Shown here piece after piece: positions 1-5,413 of a stretch of DNA of 5,413 bases; the stretch's first letter is position 1, and every line of letters starts with the position of its first letter. The stretch covers positions 1-5,413 of the forward strand of contig JALSYJ010000034.1 of the NCBI GenBank assembly GCA_027071965.1, written 5' to 3'. Source of the DNA: Robiginitomaculum sp. (lineage in GTDB: Bacteria; Pseudomonadota; Alphaproteobacteria; Caulobacterales; Maricaulaceae). The notes beneath the pieces were generated by a model that saw nothing but the letters and a program-made list of their open reading frames with translations, did not search any database and was not told the origin of the DNA. Made by a program: the position numbers and the translations under genes.

Positions 1-22
1 CTGATTTGCTTATGAATACTCA

Positions 23-664
23 TCACGCGGCAAAGAACACATTATGCAGACCATCAATGATAAGCTGCATGGAAAGCGCTGCCAGAATCACTCCAAACAC
101 ACGAGTAATCAAAGCACCAAAAGTATGTCCTAATTTTTGCAACAACCAAGGAGCAATCAATAGCAAAATCAAAACAATCAACATATTAGCGGCCAGCGCA
201 CCAACTATTACGCCCTTGGCAGTCCAGTCATTAGCCTGTGACATGAAAATCATAATTGCCGCAATTGATCCTGGCCCTCCCAGCAGTGGAATTGCCAACG
301 GGAAAACAGAGATATCATCGGGGCCGTCTTCGTCCTCAGCCATGGCTTCGGCTCTGGTTTCGCGCCGCGCCTGACGTTTCTCAAACAACATCTCCAATGA
401 CATTAACAACAGCATTAACCCACCAGCAATGCGAAACGCATCCAAAGACACCCCCATGCGCGAAAGCAACCACTCACCGCCAAAAGCAAACAGCAATAAC
501 AGTGTGGAGGCATAAATGGTGCCCTTAATAGCCATCAGGCGGCTATGTGCTGCTGGTTGACCTGCAGTCATGGTAGCAAAGATAGGCGCAACACCCAGCG
601 CATCAATGACCACAAACAAGGTAACAAAAGCAGTTAAAAACAAATCAAGCATGGCTATATCCAT
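23..664 (-). CDS. MarC family integral membrane protein
   Basis: A 213-residue hydrophobic protein of the MarC (UPF0056) family. Six membrane segments can be read at roughly residues 5-27, 43-66, 73-93, 119-141, 151-171 and 184-206. A strongly charged loop (about 94-117, Arg/Lys then Glu/Asp) separates the two halves. The family hallmarks are the VDALGVAPIF stretch near residue 20 and FPLAIPLLGGPGS at 121-133. Length matches the usual 200-220 residues. The start is the ATG at 664, because AAGGGAG lies 7 bases upstream. A TTG two codons earlier (670) would sit almost on top of that site. The gene ends in tandem TGA codons. The family's role is not settled: early links to multiple antibiotic resistance were not upheld, so transport of an unknown small molecule is only a guess. 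It follows pdhC in the same direction after 101 bases, and I infer no functional tie to pyruvate dehydrogenase. Confidence 0.92.
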   Translation of the reverse strand: MDIAMLDLFLTAFVTLFVVIDALGVAPIFATMTAGQPAAHSRLMAIKGTIYASTLLLLFAFGGEWLLSRMGVSLDAFRIAGGLMLLLMSLEMLFEKRQARRETRAEAMAEDEDGPDDISVFPLAIPLLGGPGSIAAIMIFMSQANDWTAKGVIVGALAANMLIVLILLLIAPWLLQKLGHTFGALITRVFGVILAALSMQLIIDGLHNVFFAA

Positions 665-671
665 TAGCAAA

Positions 672-678
672 CTCCCTT
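672..678 (-). promoter_or_regulatory. Ribosome binding site of the MarC gene
   Basis: AAGGGAG on the minus strand lies 7 bases before the ATG at 664. It decides the start in favour of that ATG over the TTG at 670. Confidence 0.7.
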
Positions 679-694
679 ACCTGTTGTGTATGCG

Positions 695-717
695 AAAAAG
701 CCCTTGCCAGGCAATGG
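695..717 (-). terminator. Possible weak Rho-independent terminator after pdhC
   Basis: On the minus strand, CC-A-TTGC, loop CTG, GCAA-GG makes a short stem of six pairs with one bulged A (717-702). Two bases later comes a run of five T (699-695). It lies about 50 bases past the pdhC stop, where the pyruvate dehydrogenase operon would be expected to end. The stem is short, so termination is likely partial at best. No convincing separate promoter is visible between it and the MarC gene, so read-through into that gene is possible. Confidence 0.35.
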
Positions 718-765
718 AACAAGCAGTTATGCAAGCCATGCACATTTGCCTTGTCGGGTACTTGC

Positions 766-2049
766 TCACAACAACATCAGCCCCGGATTTTCTATTCTGG
801 CCTTAAACTCGGCTAAAAATTGTGCACCGACTGCGCCATCTACCACCCGATGATCACATGTCAGGGTTACGCTCATAACCGTGGCTATGGCCAGCTCGCC
901 ATTTTCCACCACCGGACGCTCTTCACCGGCACCAACCGATAAAATACATCCCTGTGGCTCGTTAATGATCGAGGCAAAGGACTTTATCCCCATCATGCCA
1001 AGATTTGATACAGTAAACGTGCCGCCCTGATACTCTTCGGGTAGCAATTTTCTATCCCTGGCCCGGCTGGCCAGATCCTTGCTGGCCGCAGATATTTCGG
1101 CCAGTCCCTTGTTTTGCGCCTGTTGAATCACTGGCGTAATCAGACCACCATCTACTGCAACGGCAATAGCCACATCAGCATTATGCCATAACTTCAAACC
1201 CTCTGGCGTATAACTGGCATTGGCAGCCGGAACTTTCTTCAAGGCCAGTGCTACAGCGCGCACAATAAAATCATTTACCGAGATTTTAATTCCATCGGCT
1301 TCGGATGCGGCATTGATCGCCTTGCGATTGGCCAGCAAAGCATCCAGCTTACAATCAACATTAAGCGGGAAATGCGGCACATCGCGAAACGAAGCGCTCA
1401 TGCGCGCGGCAATGGTTTTGCGCATGCCATCCAATGGCACCAGATCAAATCCGCCCGCCATGGCTTTGGCTACAGTATCCACAGGTGCAGGCGCACTTGC
1501 GGTTCCGGCGGCAATGGCCTGTTCAATATCGCGTTTAACAATACGCCCGTTTGTGCCAGTTCCGGCAATGCTTGCAATGTCAATATTTGCCTGCTCGGCC
1601 ATTCGCCTGGCCAAAGGAGACGCCTTAAGACGCTGTCCTGAAGAAGTCGGCAACACCGGTGCAGCTACAGTATCAGCAGGAGCAGCCGGAACTACTGATT
1701 TTGTTTGTGGTTTTTCAGGTGCTGTTGACGGGGGGGCATCTGCAACGGATTTTGCACCCGGCTTTACCGGGTTTTTGAGTGCTGTATCAATGGCAGAGGC
1801 GTCTTCGCCATCTTCGAGAAGGATTGCAATAACTGCATTGACTTTGACGTTTTCACTACCAGCAGGGACGACAATCTTACCCAATACCCCCTCGTCCACC
1901 GCTTCGACTTCCATAGTTGCCTTATCGGTCTCAATCTCGGCGATGACATCACCGGGCTCGATCCTTTCGCCTTCTTTAATCAGCCATTGGGCCAGCACCC
2001 CCTCTTCCATGGTTGGGCTAAGGGCCGGCATTAAAATTTCTATAGCCAT
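766..2049 (-). CDS. pdhC: Pyruvate dehydrogenase E2, dihydrolipoamide acetyltransferase
   Basis: Core subunit of the pyruvate dehydrogenase complex, 427 residues, cytoplasmic. It takes the acetyl group from E1 on a swinging lipoyl arm and passes it to CoA. Domains in order: one lipoyl domain (1-82) with the lipoylated lysine K43 in ETDKAT; an Ala/Pro/Lys-rich flexible linker (about 83-140); a peripheral-subunit-binding domain (about 142-178, KASPLARRMA to the GTGTNGRIVKRDI region); a second short Ala/Pro linker; and the catalytic domain (about 203-427) with the active-site signature DHRVVDGA, giving H400 and D404. The protein is complete, and one lipoyl domain plus about 430 residues is normal for alphaproteobacterial E2. 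The start is fixed by the conserved MAIEILMPAL N-terminus and by TAAGGA 6 bases upstream. Nine bases separate it from the CENP-V/GFA gene. A run of seven C in the linker (1730-1736) does not break the frame. The E2 of another 2-oxoacid complex is unlikely given the adjacent PdhA-type and PdhB-type E1 genes. Confidence 0.97.
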   Translation of the reverse strand: MAIEILMPALSPTMEEGVLAQWLIKEGERIEPGDVIAEIETDKATMEVEAVDEGVLGKIVVPAGSENVKVNAVIAILLEDGEDASAIDTALKNPVKPGAKSVADAPPSTAPEKPQTKSVVPAAPADTVAAPVLPTSSGQRLKASPLARRMAEQANIDIASIAGTGTNGRIVKRDIEQAIAAGTASAPAPVDTVAKAMAGGFDLVPLDGMRKTIAARMSASFRDVPHFPLNVDCKLDALLANRKAINAASEADGIKISVNDFIVRAVALALKKVPAANASYTPEGLKLWHNADVAIAVAVDGGLITPVIQQAQNKGLAEISAASKDLASRARDRKLLPEEYQGGTFTVSNLGMMGIKSFASIINEPQGCILSVGAGEERPVVENGELAIATVMSVTLTCDHRVVDGAVGAQFLAEFKARIENPGLMLL

Positions 2050-2055
2050 GGTATT

Positions 2056-2061
2056 TCCTTA
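2056..2061 (-). promoter_or_regulatory. pdhC ribosome binding site built on the upstream stop codon
   Basis: TAAGGA on the minus strand, 6 bases before the pdhC ATG. Its first three bases are the TAA stop of the CENP-V/GFA gene. Ribosomes ending that gene stop directly on the pdhC initiation site, which favours translational coupling (inference from position). Confidence 0.75.
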
Positions 2062-2451
2062 TGCCAGATGCGCCAAAAGGGCAGCATTGTCTTCCCAGTT
2101 CTGACCATCAAAATCTTCGACTTTGATGCTCGTAAATGTGGAACGATCAACACAATTCATATTGATGGACACACCATCAGGATTTGATCTTGGAATATAA
2201 TACGACTTGATCCCGCAAATTTTGCAAAACAAATGTCTCGCAACCTTGGTATTAAAGCAATATTCAACCAGATTATCTTTGCCCGCAAGCAATGCAAACT
2301 GCTCTTGCGGCACTATCAAGTGCAAAAAGCCACTCATGGTGCAAATGGAACAATTACAGCTTTGCACTACTACATCTGCCGCAGCAGCAAACTTAAAGTT
2401 CACTGCCTTGCAATGACATCCACCTTTGTGCTCCACCAAAGTGTCAGACAT
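2059..2451 (-). CDS. CENP-V/GFA family zinc-binding protein inside the pdh operon
   Basis: A small 130-residue protein of the GFA/CENP-V family, whose founder was described as a glutathione-dependent formaldehyde-activating enzyme. The cysteine pattern is complete: GGCHC (C12, C14), CNCSIC (C32, C34, C37) and FCKICG (C76, C79). By family precedent, C12/C14/C76/C79 hold a structural zinc and C32/C34/C37 a second zinc. The segments FLHLIVP, ARHLFCKICG and IPRSNPDG resemble the short CENP-V-like branch. It appears full length and cytosolic, with no signal or membrane segment. The ATG at 2451 is chosen because homology begins just after it and GGAG lies 6 bases upstream, inside pdhB. The reading frame can be extended to a GTG at 2586, but that part only shadows pdhB. 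It overlaps the end of pdhB by 8 bases and lies 9 bases before pdhC. G+C is about 43% by hand count, lower than the neighbours. The substrate is unknown; a thiol-aldehyde adduct role is inference from the family only. Confidence 0.92.
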   Translation of the reverse strand: MSDTLVEHKGGCHCKAVNFKFAAAADVVVQSCNCSICTMSGFLHLIVPQEQFALLAGKDNLVEYCFNTKVARHLFCKICGIKSYYIPRSNPDGVSINMNCVDRSTFTSIKVEDFDGQNWEDNAALLAHLA

Positions 2452-3847
2452 AACAGGCTCCGCGCACTGCCTCGGCAATACGTTCCGGGCTTGGCATGGC
2501 CAAGGCTTCCAAATTAGCAGCATAAGCAAGTGGTGCCTCAACCTGATGCACTCGTTTTGGCGGGGCATCAAGATAATCAAATGCACCAGCAGTAACCAGA
2601 GCTGCGATTTCGGCTCCTATGCCCATCCGCCCCCAGCTTTCCTCGACCGTTACCAAACGGTTGGTTTTGCGCACTGATGTCAGAATTGTTTCCTCATCCA
2701 GGGGGCGAATTGTACGCAAGTCAATAACCTCGACAGATATGCCCTCTGCCGCCAGAATCTCAGCCGCCTGTAATGAAAACCCTACCATCCGTGAATGAGC
2801 AGTAATGGTCGCATCAACTCCTTCGCGCCGCACCAATGCCTTTCCAATTGGAACCACCCAGTCATCAACGTCCGGTACGTCGAAAACCTCTCCATACATC
2901 AATTCATGCTCTAAAAACACCACCGGGTTTGGGTCGCGAATTGCTGCCTTTAACAGCCCCTTTGCATCAGCGGCATCATACGGAGCTATCACGATCAGAC
3001 CCGGAACATGGCCATACCATGGTGCATAATCCTGTGAGTGCTGCGCCCCGACCCGACTTGCCGCACCATTTGGGCCTCTAAACACAATCGGGCAGGACAT
3101 CTGGCCGCCGGACATATAACGGGTCTTGGCTGCTGAATTGATAATATGATCCATTGCCTGCATGGCAAAATTAAAGGTCATGAACTCAACGACCGGCTTT
3201 AGACCAGCAAAGGCCGCGCCCACAGCAAGCCCGGCAAAGCCATGTTCCGTAATCGGAGTGTCTACTACCCGGCGGGCACCAAACTCATCAAGCATTTCAC
3301 GACTGACCTTGTAGGCGCCCTGATATTCAGCCACTTCCTCACCCATCAAGAACACATCATCGTCACTGCGCATTTCCTCGGCCATGGCATCACGCAGCGC
3401 ATCTCGTACGGTGGTGGGTATCATTTTTGTATCAGCAGCAAGCTCCACAGCAATCGGAGTCGTCATCTGTGCAGTATTTGGGCCTGAAGTTGATATGACA
3501 TCCGCTGTTTGCGTATCAGCGACTGGATCGGTTACAGGTTTTACTTCCGCCTTTTCAGAATTTGTCTTGCCTATAGACGCTTCATTAACATCGTCCATGG
3601 TTTCACCATCTTCGAGCAATATGGCAATCACCTGATTTACTTTTACATTTTGCGAGCCTGCAGGCACCAGTATTTTACCAATCACTCCCTCATCCACGGA
3701 TTCAATTTCCATAGTGGCCTTGTCAGTTTCAATTTCAGCCAGAATGTCACCGGAAACAATGGCATCACCCTCATCAACCAACCATTTGGAAAGCACGCCC
3801 TCTTCCATTGTTGGACTTAGTGCCGGCATTAAAATTTCTATGGCCAT
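2444..3847 (-). CDS. pdhB: Pyruvate dehydrogenase E1 beta subunit with N-terminal lipoyl domain
   Basis: Beta subunit of the thiamine-diphosphate-dependent E1 of pyruvate dehydrogenase, 467 residues. With PdhA it decarboxylates pyruvate and acetylates lipoyl groups. Residues 1-82 are a complete lipoyl domain (K43 in ETDKAT), about 80% identical to that of PdhC by hand count (66 of 82). A polar linker of about 58 residues follows. The E1-beta body (about 141-467) holds GEEVAEYQGAYKVS (169-182, with the glutamate expected to activate the cofactor), DTPITEHGFAG (196-206), EFMTFNFAMQAMD (221-233), FRGPNGA and AQHSQ (H270), then the C-terminal transketolase domain with DLRTIRPLDEETI. The lipoyl fusion is typical of alphaproteobacteria and makes the subunit about 140 residues longer than plain E1 beta. 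It follows pdhA after 39 bases. The best upstream AAGGA is 13 bases from the ATG, unusually far, so the start rests on N-terminal homology to PdhC. The C-terminus is intact despite the overlapping downstream gene. Confidence 0.97.
   Translation of the reverse strand: MAIEILMPALSPTMEEGVLSKWLVDEGDAIVSGDILAEIETDKATMEIESVDEGVIGKILVPAGSQNVKVNQVIAILLEDGETMDDVNEASIGKTNSEKAEVKPVTDPVADTQTADVISTSGPNTAQMTTPIAVELAADTKMIPTTVRDALRDAMAEEMRSDDDVFLMGEEVAEYQGAYKVSREMLDEFGARRVVDTPITEHGFAGLAVGAAFAGLKPVVEFMTFNFAMQAMDHIINSAAKTRYMSGGQMSCPIVFRGPNGAASRVGAQHSQDYAPWYGHVPGLIVIAPYDAADAKGLLKAAIRDPNPVVFLEHELMYGEVFDVPDVDDWVVPIGKALVRREGVDATITAHSRMVGFSLQAAEILAAEGISVEVIDLRTIRPLDEETILTSVRKTNRLVTVEESWGRMGIGAEIAALVTAGAFDYLDAPPKRVHQVEAPLAYAANLEALAMPSPERIAEAVRGACYV
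2458..2461 (-). promoter_or_regulatory. Ribosome binding site of the CENP-V/GFA gene within pdhB
   Basis: GGAG on the minus strand lies 6 bases before the ATG at 2451, inside the last codons of pdhB. It supports the short 130-residue start over the upstream GTG at 2586. Confidence 0.55.
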
Positions 3848-3886
3848 AATCAGCTATTCATCCTTGTGATTCTTATGATTTTATAT

Positions 3887-4903
3887 CTAGACAAGTACAT
3901 CACTTAACAATTCTGATGGATCCGGCTCTGGACTGTCCACAGCAAAATCTGCGGCATCATTTACCTGCGCCCGGATTTCCTTATCAATGGCTTTCAACTC
4001 AACTTCTCCGGTAATTTCTTCATCCAGAATTTTTGCTTTTAGCATTTGGATCGGGTCACTTTGCTTGCGCACAGCGTCCACTTCTTCACGGCTTCGATAC
4101 TTGGCCGGGTCGGACATGGAATGTCCGCGATAGCGGTAAGTTTTCATTTCAAGAATAATTGGCCCTTTGCCTGCTCTTGCATGTTTTACTGCCTTCGTTC
4201 CAGCCGCATGAACTGCCAGCACATCCATGCCATCAACCTCGAAACCGGGAATACCGAAACTGGCTCCACGACGATGCAATTGTGTCTCTGATGAGGAGCG
4301 CGCAATGGAAGTTCCCATGGCATACTGATTGTTCTCAATCACATAAACAACTGGCAAATTCCATAGCTTGGCCATGTTGAAGCTCTCATATACCTGCCCC
4401 TGATTGGAAGCCCCATCACCAAAATATGCCAGACAAACCCGATCATTCTTCCGATAGGCATTGGCAAAGGCAAGGCCGGTTCCAAGCGCCACCTGCGCGC
4501 CGACAATACCGTGGCCACCATAAAAATTCTTTTCGGTAGAAAACATGTGCATGCTGCCACCCTTGCCCTTGGAATACCCGCCTTCGCGCCCGGTAAGCTC
4601 GGCCATTACGCCGCGAGCTTCCATGCCCAAGGCCAGCATATGCCCATGATCACGGTAACCGGTAATAACCTGATCGCCTTCACCTATTGCCGACTGCATC
4701 CCTACGACTACAGCCTCCTGCCCTATATAAAGATGGCAAAACCCGGCAATTAAGCCTTGACCATATAATTGTCCTGATTTTTCCTCAAAGCGCCGGATCA
4801 ATAGCATTTCCCGATAAAAGCTCAGTATTTGTTCAGGGCTTACACTTTTGGCGCGCGCTGACTTTGAACGGGTATTTTTGGACTTTGATTTTTTTTCAGA
4901 CAT
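3887..4903 (-). CDS. pdhA: Pyruvate dehydrogenase E1 alpha subunit
   Basis: Alpha subunit of pyruvate dehydrogenase E1, 338 residues, cytoplasmic, forming a heterotetramer with PdhB. The thiamine diphosphate/Mg motif runs from GDGASNQG (162-169) to ENN (190-192). Other family marks are the LYIGQEAVVVG stretch (58-68), YRDHGHMLA (83-91), GKGGSMHMF (113-121), HGIVGAQ (131-137) and the active-site loop YRYRGHSMSDP (256-266), which aligns with the phosphorylation-loop region of mitochondrial E1 alpha. The first 20 residues are rich in Lys, Ser and Arg, the kind of flexible tail seen in bacterial E1 alpha; a role in docking on E2 is inference. Length is typical of the alphaproteobacterial and mitochondrial type and clearly different from the single-chain AceE of gammaproteobacteria. 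No strong Shine-Dalgarno sequence precedes the ATG; instead a 12-bp palindrome sits 2 bases upstream. The gene heads the pdh cluster, and pdhB follows after 39 bases. Confidence 0.97.
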   Translation of the reverse strand: MSEKKSKSKNTRSKSARAKSVSPEQILSFYREMLLIRRFEEKSGQLYGQGLIAGFCHLYIGQEAVVVGMQSAIGEGDQVITGYRDHGHMLALGMEARGVMAELTGREGGYSKGKGGSMHMFSTEKNFYGGHGIVGAQVALGTGLAFANAYRKNDRVCLAYFGDGASNQGQVYESFNMAKLWNLPVVYVIENNQYAMGTSIARSSSETQLHRRGASFGIPGFEVDGMDVLAVHAAGTKAVKHARAGKGPIILEMKTYRYRGHSMSDPAKYRSREEVDAVRKQSDPIQMLKAKILDEEITGEVELKAIDKEIRAQVNDAADFAVDSPEPDPSELLSDVLV

Positions 4904-4905
4904 AT

Positions 4906-4917
4906 TTCACATGTGAA
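4906..4917. promoter_or_regulatory. Perfect 12-bp palindrome at the pdhA start, candidate operator
   Basis: TTCACATGTGAA is its own reverse complement and ends 2 bases before the pdhA ATG, in the place of the ribosome binding site. It contains no good Shine-Dalgarno match. A dimeric repressor bound here would block transcription of, or initiation on, pdhA. A 12-bp palindrome can arise by chance, so function is inferred from position alone. It is not the E. coli PdhR site (AATTGGTNNNACCAATT). Confidence 0.35.
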
Positions 4918-4983
4918 CTTCTTTTGTTGCAGACTTCCCCGTGTAGCCAATCAACCATCAGCCGTCCACTAAAATATCTCTTT

Positions 4984-5013
4984 TTTATACCGGATTTATG
5001 TGGCCAATCCCAA
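4984..5013 (-). promoter_or_regulatory. Candidate sigma70-type promoter for pdhA
   Basis: On the minus strand TTGGGA (5013-5008) and TATAAA (4989-4984) are separated by 18 bases, in the gap between the septum-formation gene and pdhA. Transcription would start near 4977, leaving a leader of roughly 75 bases that contains the palindrome. The gap of 136 bases is otherwise non-coding, with no clear terminator for the upstream gene, so pdhA may also be read from further upstream. Confidence 0.35.
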
Positions 5014-5039
5014 AACAAGCCAAATCGTAATATCTAAAA

Positions 5040-5330
5040 TCAATCGCTATAAACAATCAGGGCATTTGGTTCCATATACTGTAGTTTTGCTTGTGAGCGT
5101 TCGCTTAAATAGTCCAGATCGAGGGAGGAATTGCGCAGCATCCGGTTTTGCTGTTCCAGCCGATCACGAATTTTATGCAACTCGTCCAATCTTTCGCGCA
5201 AGATGGTTTCTTGTTGCTGATTGTTTGCCCAATGCAAAATGCTCTGGTCACCACGCAATACGTGATAGCCAAAATACAGTATTATTACTGCAATGCCAAA
5301 ACTTGGCAGGAATCGCTTAACTTGCGACAT
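5040..5330 (-). CDS. Septum formation initiator (FtsB/DivIC-like) family protein
   Basis: A 96-residue bitopic membrane protein. A short basic N-terminus precedes one membrane helix (about 7-26, FGIAVIILYF core) and the family-like FGYHVLRGD junction. A heptad-rich coiled coil follows (about 36-66, many Gln, Glu, Leu, Arg). The C-terminal motif SLDLDYLSERSQAKLQYMEP matches the alphaproteobacterial septum formation initiator pattern. In the family, the coiled coil sits in the periplasm and links FtsL and FtsQ-type partners at the division site; that role is by homology. Its position just upstream of pdhA is common in alphaproteobacteria. The start is uncertain: ATG at 5330 has GGTGA 2 bases upstream, a GTG lies at 5336, and the frame remains open to the window edge with a Lys/Arg-rich sequence, so the true protein may be longer. 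Confidence 0.85.
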   Translation of the reverse strand: MSQVKRFLPSFGIAVIILYFGYHVLRGDQSILHWANNQQQETILRERLDELHKIRDRLEQQNRMLRNSSLDLDYLSERSQAKLQYMEPNALIVYSD

Positions 5331-5413
5331 ATTCACCCAGGTCGCGCCGCTTTTTCTGCGTTTGCGCTTGTTTGCACGGCGCTTCTGCCATGCGGTTTTG
5401 CCTGTATATAACC
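5331..5413 (-). other. Unresolved window edge upstream of the FtsB-like gene
   Basis: All three minus-strand frames stay open from the edge to the FtsB-like start. The frame of that gene continues to the edge as a Lys/Arg-rich peptide (about 5411-5334, including KRRANKRKRRKSG). A second frame ends in TGA at 5335-5333, forming a GTGA overlap with the GTG at 5336. A third runs to TAA at 5319-5317. Either this is an N-terminal tail of the FtsB-like protein or the 3' end of an upstream gene. I recognise neither an enolase end nor any other protein in it. Confidence 0.4.

Noticed and set aside
665..670. TTG start for the MarC gene at 670
   Set aside because: It lies 1 base from the AAGGGAG site, too close; the ATG at 664 has a 7-base spacing.
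718..765. Small gene or RNA between pdhC and the MarC gene
   Set aside because: The stretch has only short partial repeats of GCAAG/TGCA and no start with a binding site or stable long stem.
1220..2104. Long plus-strand reading frame of 294 codons opposite pdhC
   Set aside because: It is antisense to a clear E2 gene and its Ala/Ser/Thr-rich translation mirrors the pdhC codon pattern; no domain is recognised.
2452..2586. Longer version of the GFA protein starting at the GTG at 2586
   Set aside because: The added 45 residues lie wholly inside the conserved C-terminal part of pdhB and show no GFA-family similarity; homology and a GGAG site fit the ATG at 2451.
3880..3910. Internal promoter for pdhB (TTGTTA, 19 bases, TATAAA) over the pdhA stop
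   Set aside because: The spacing is long and the region is AT-rich by chance at a gene end; nothing else supports it.
4906..4917. Assignment of the palindrome to CRP, FNR or LexA
   Set aside because: Half-site order and spacing do not match TGTGA-N6-TCACA, TTGAT-N4-ATCAA or GTTC-N7-GTTC.
1..5413. CRISPR array, insertion sequence, tRNA or defence system
   Set aside because: No spaced repeats, transposase, terminal inverted repeats or tRNA-like sequence are visible; the window is nearly filled by housekeeping genes.

Overview
The window is a compact, single-strand stretch of an alphaproteobacterial chromosome. Every supported gene reads on the minus strand, so transcription runs from high to low coordinates. 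The order septum-formation-initiator gene, pdhA, pdhB, pdhC, with an E1-beta subunit that carries its own N-terminal lipoyl domain, is the arrangement known from alphaproteobacteria. Base composition is moderate (about 50-54% G+C in hand-counted parts of pdhB and pdhC), which argues against the very GC-rich members of the class. I cannot name a genus.

Layout in transcription order. At the high edge (5331-5413) is an unresolved stretch with several open frames. A small membrane and coiled-coil division protein of the FtsB/DivIC type follows (5330 to 5040). A 136-base gap (5039-4904) holds a possible promoter and, 2 bases before the pdhA start codon, a perfect 12-bp palindrome. Then come pdhA (E1 alpha, 4903-3887), pdhB (lipoyl domain plus E1 beta, 3847-2444), a 130-residue zinc protein of the CENP-V/GFA family (2451-2059) and pdhC (E2 acetyltransferase, 2049-766). 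After pdhC there is a weak possible terminator, and then a MarC-family membrane protein (664-23).

Functionally, pdhA, pdhB and pdhC encode the E1 and E2 parts of the pyruvate dehydrogenase complex, which turns pyruvate, CoA and NAD+ into acetyl-CoA, CO2 and NADH. The E3 gene (dihydrolipoamide dehydrogenase) is not in the window. The feature most worth a second look is the CENP-V/GFA gene between pdhB and pdhC. Its start overlaps the pdhB stop by 8 bases, and its stop codon forms part of the pdhC ribosome binding site. It is therefore built into the operon at the translational level, although it has no recognised role in the complex and is distinctly more AT-rich (about 43% G+C) than its neighbours.
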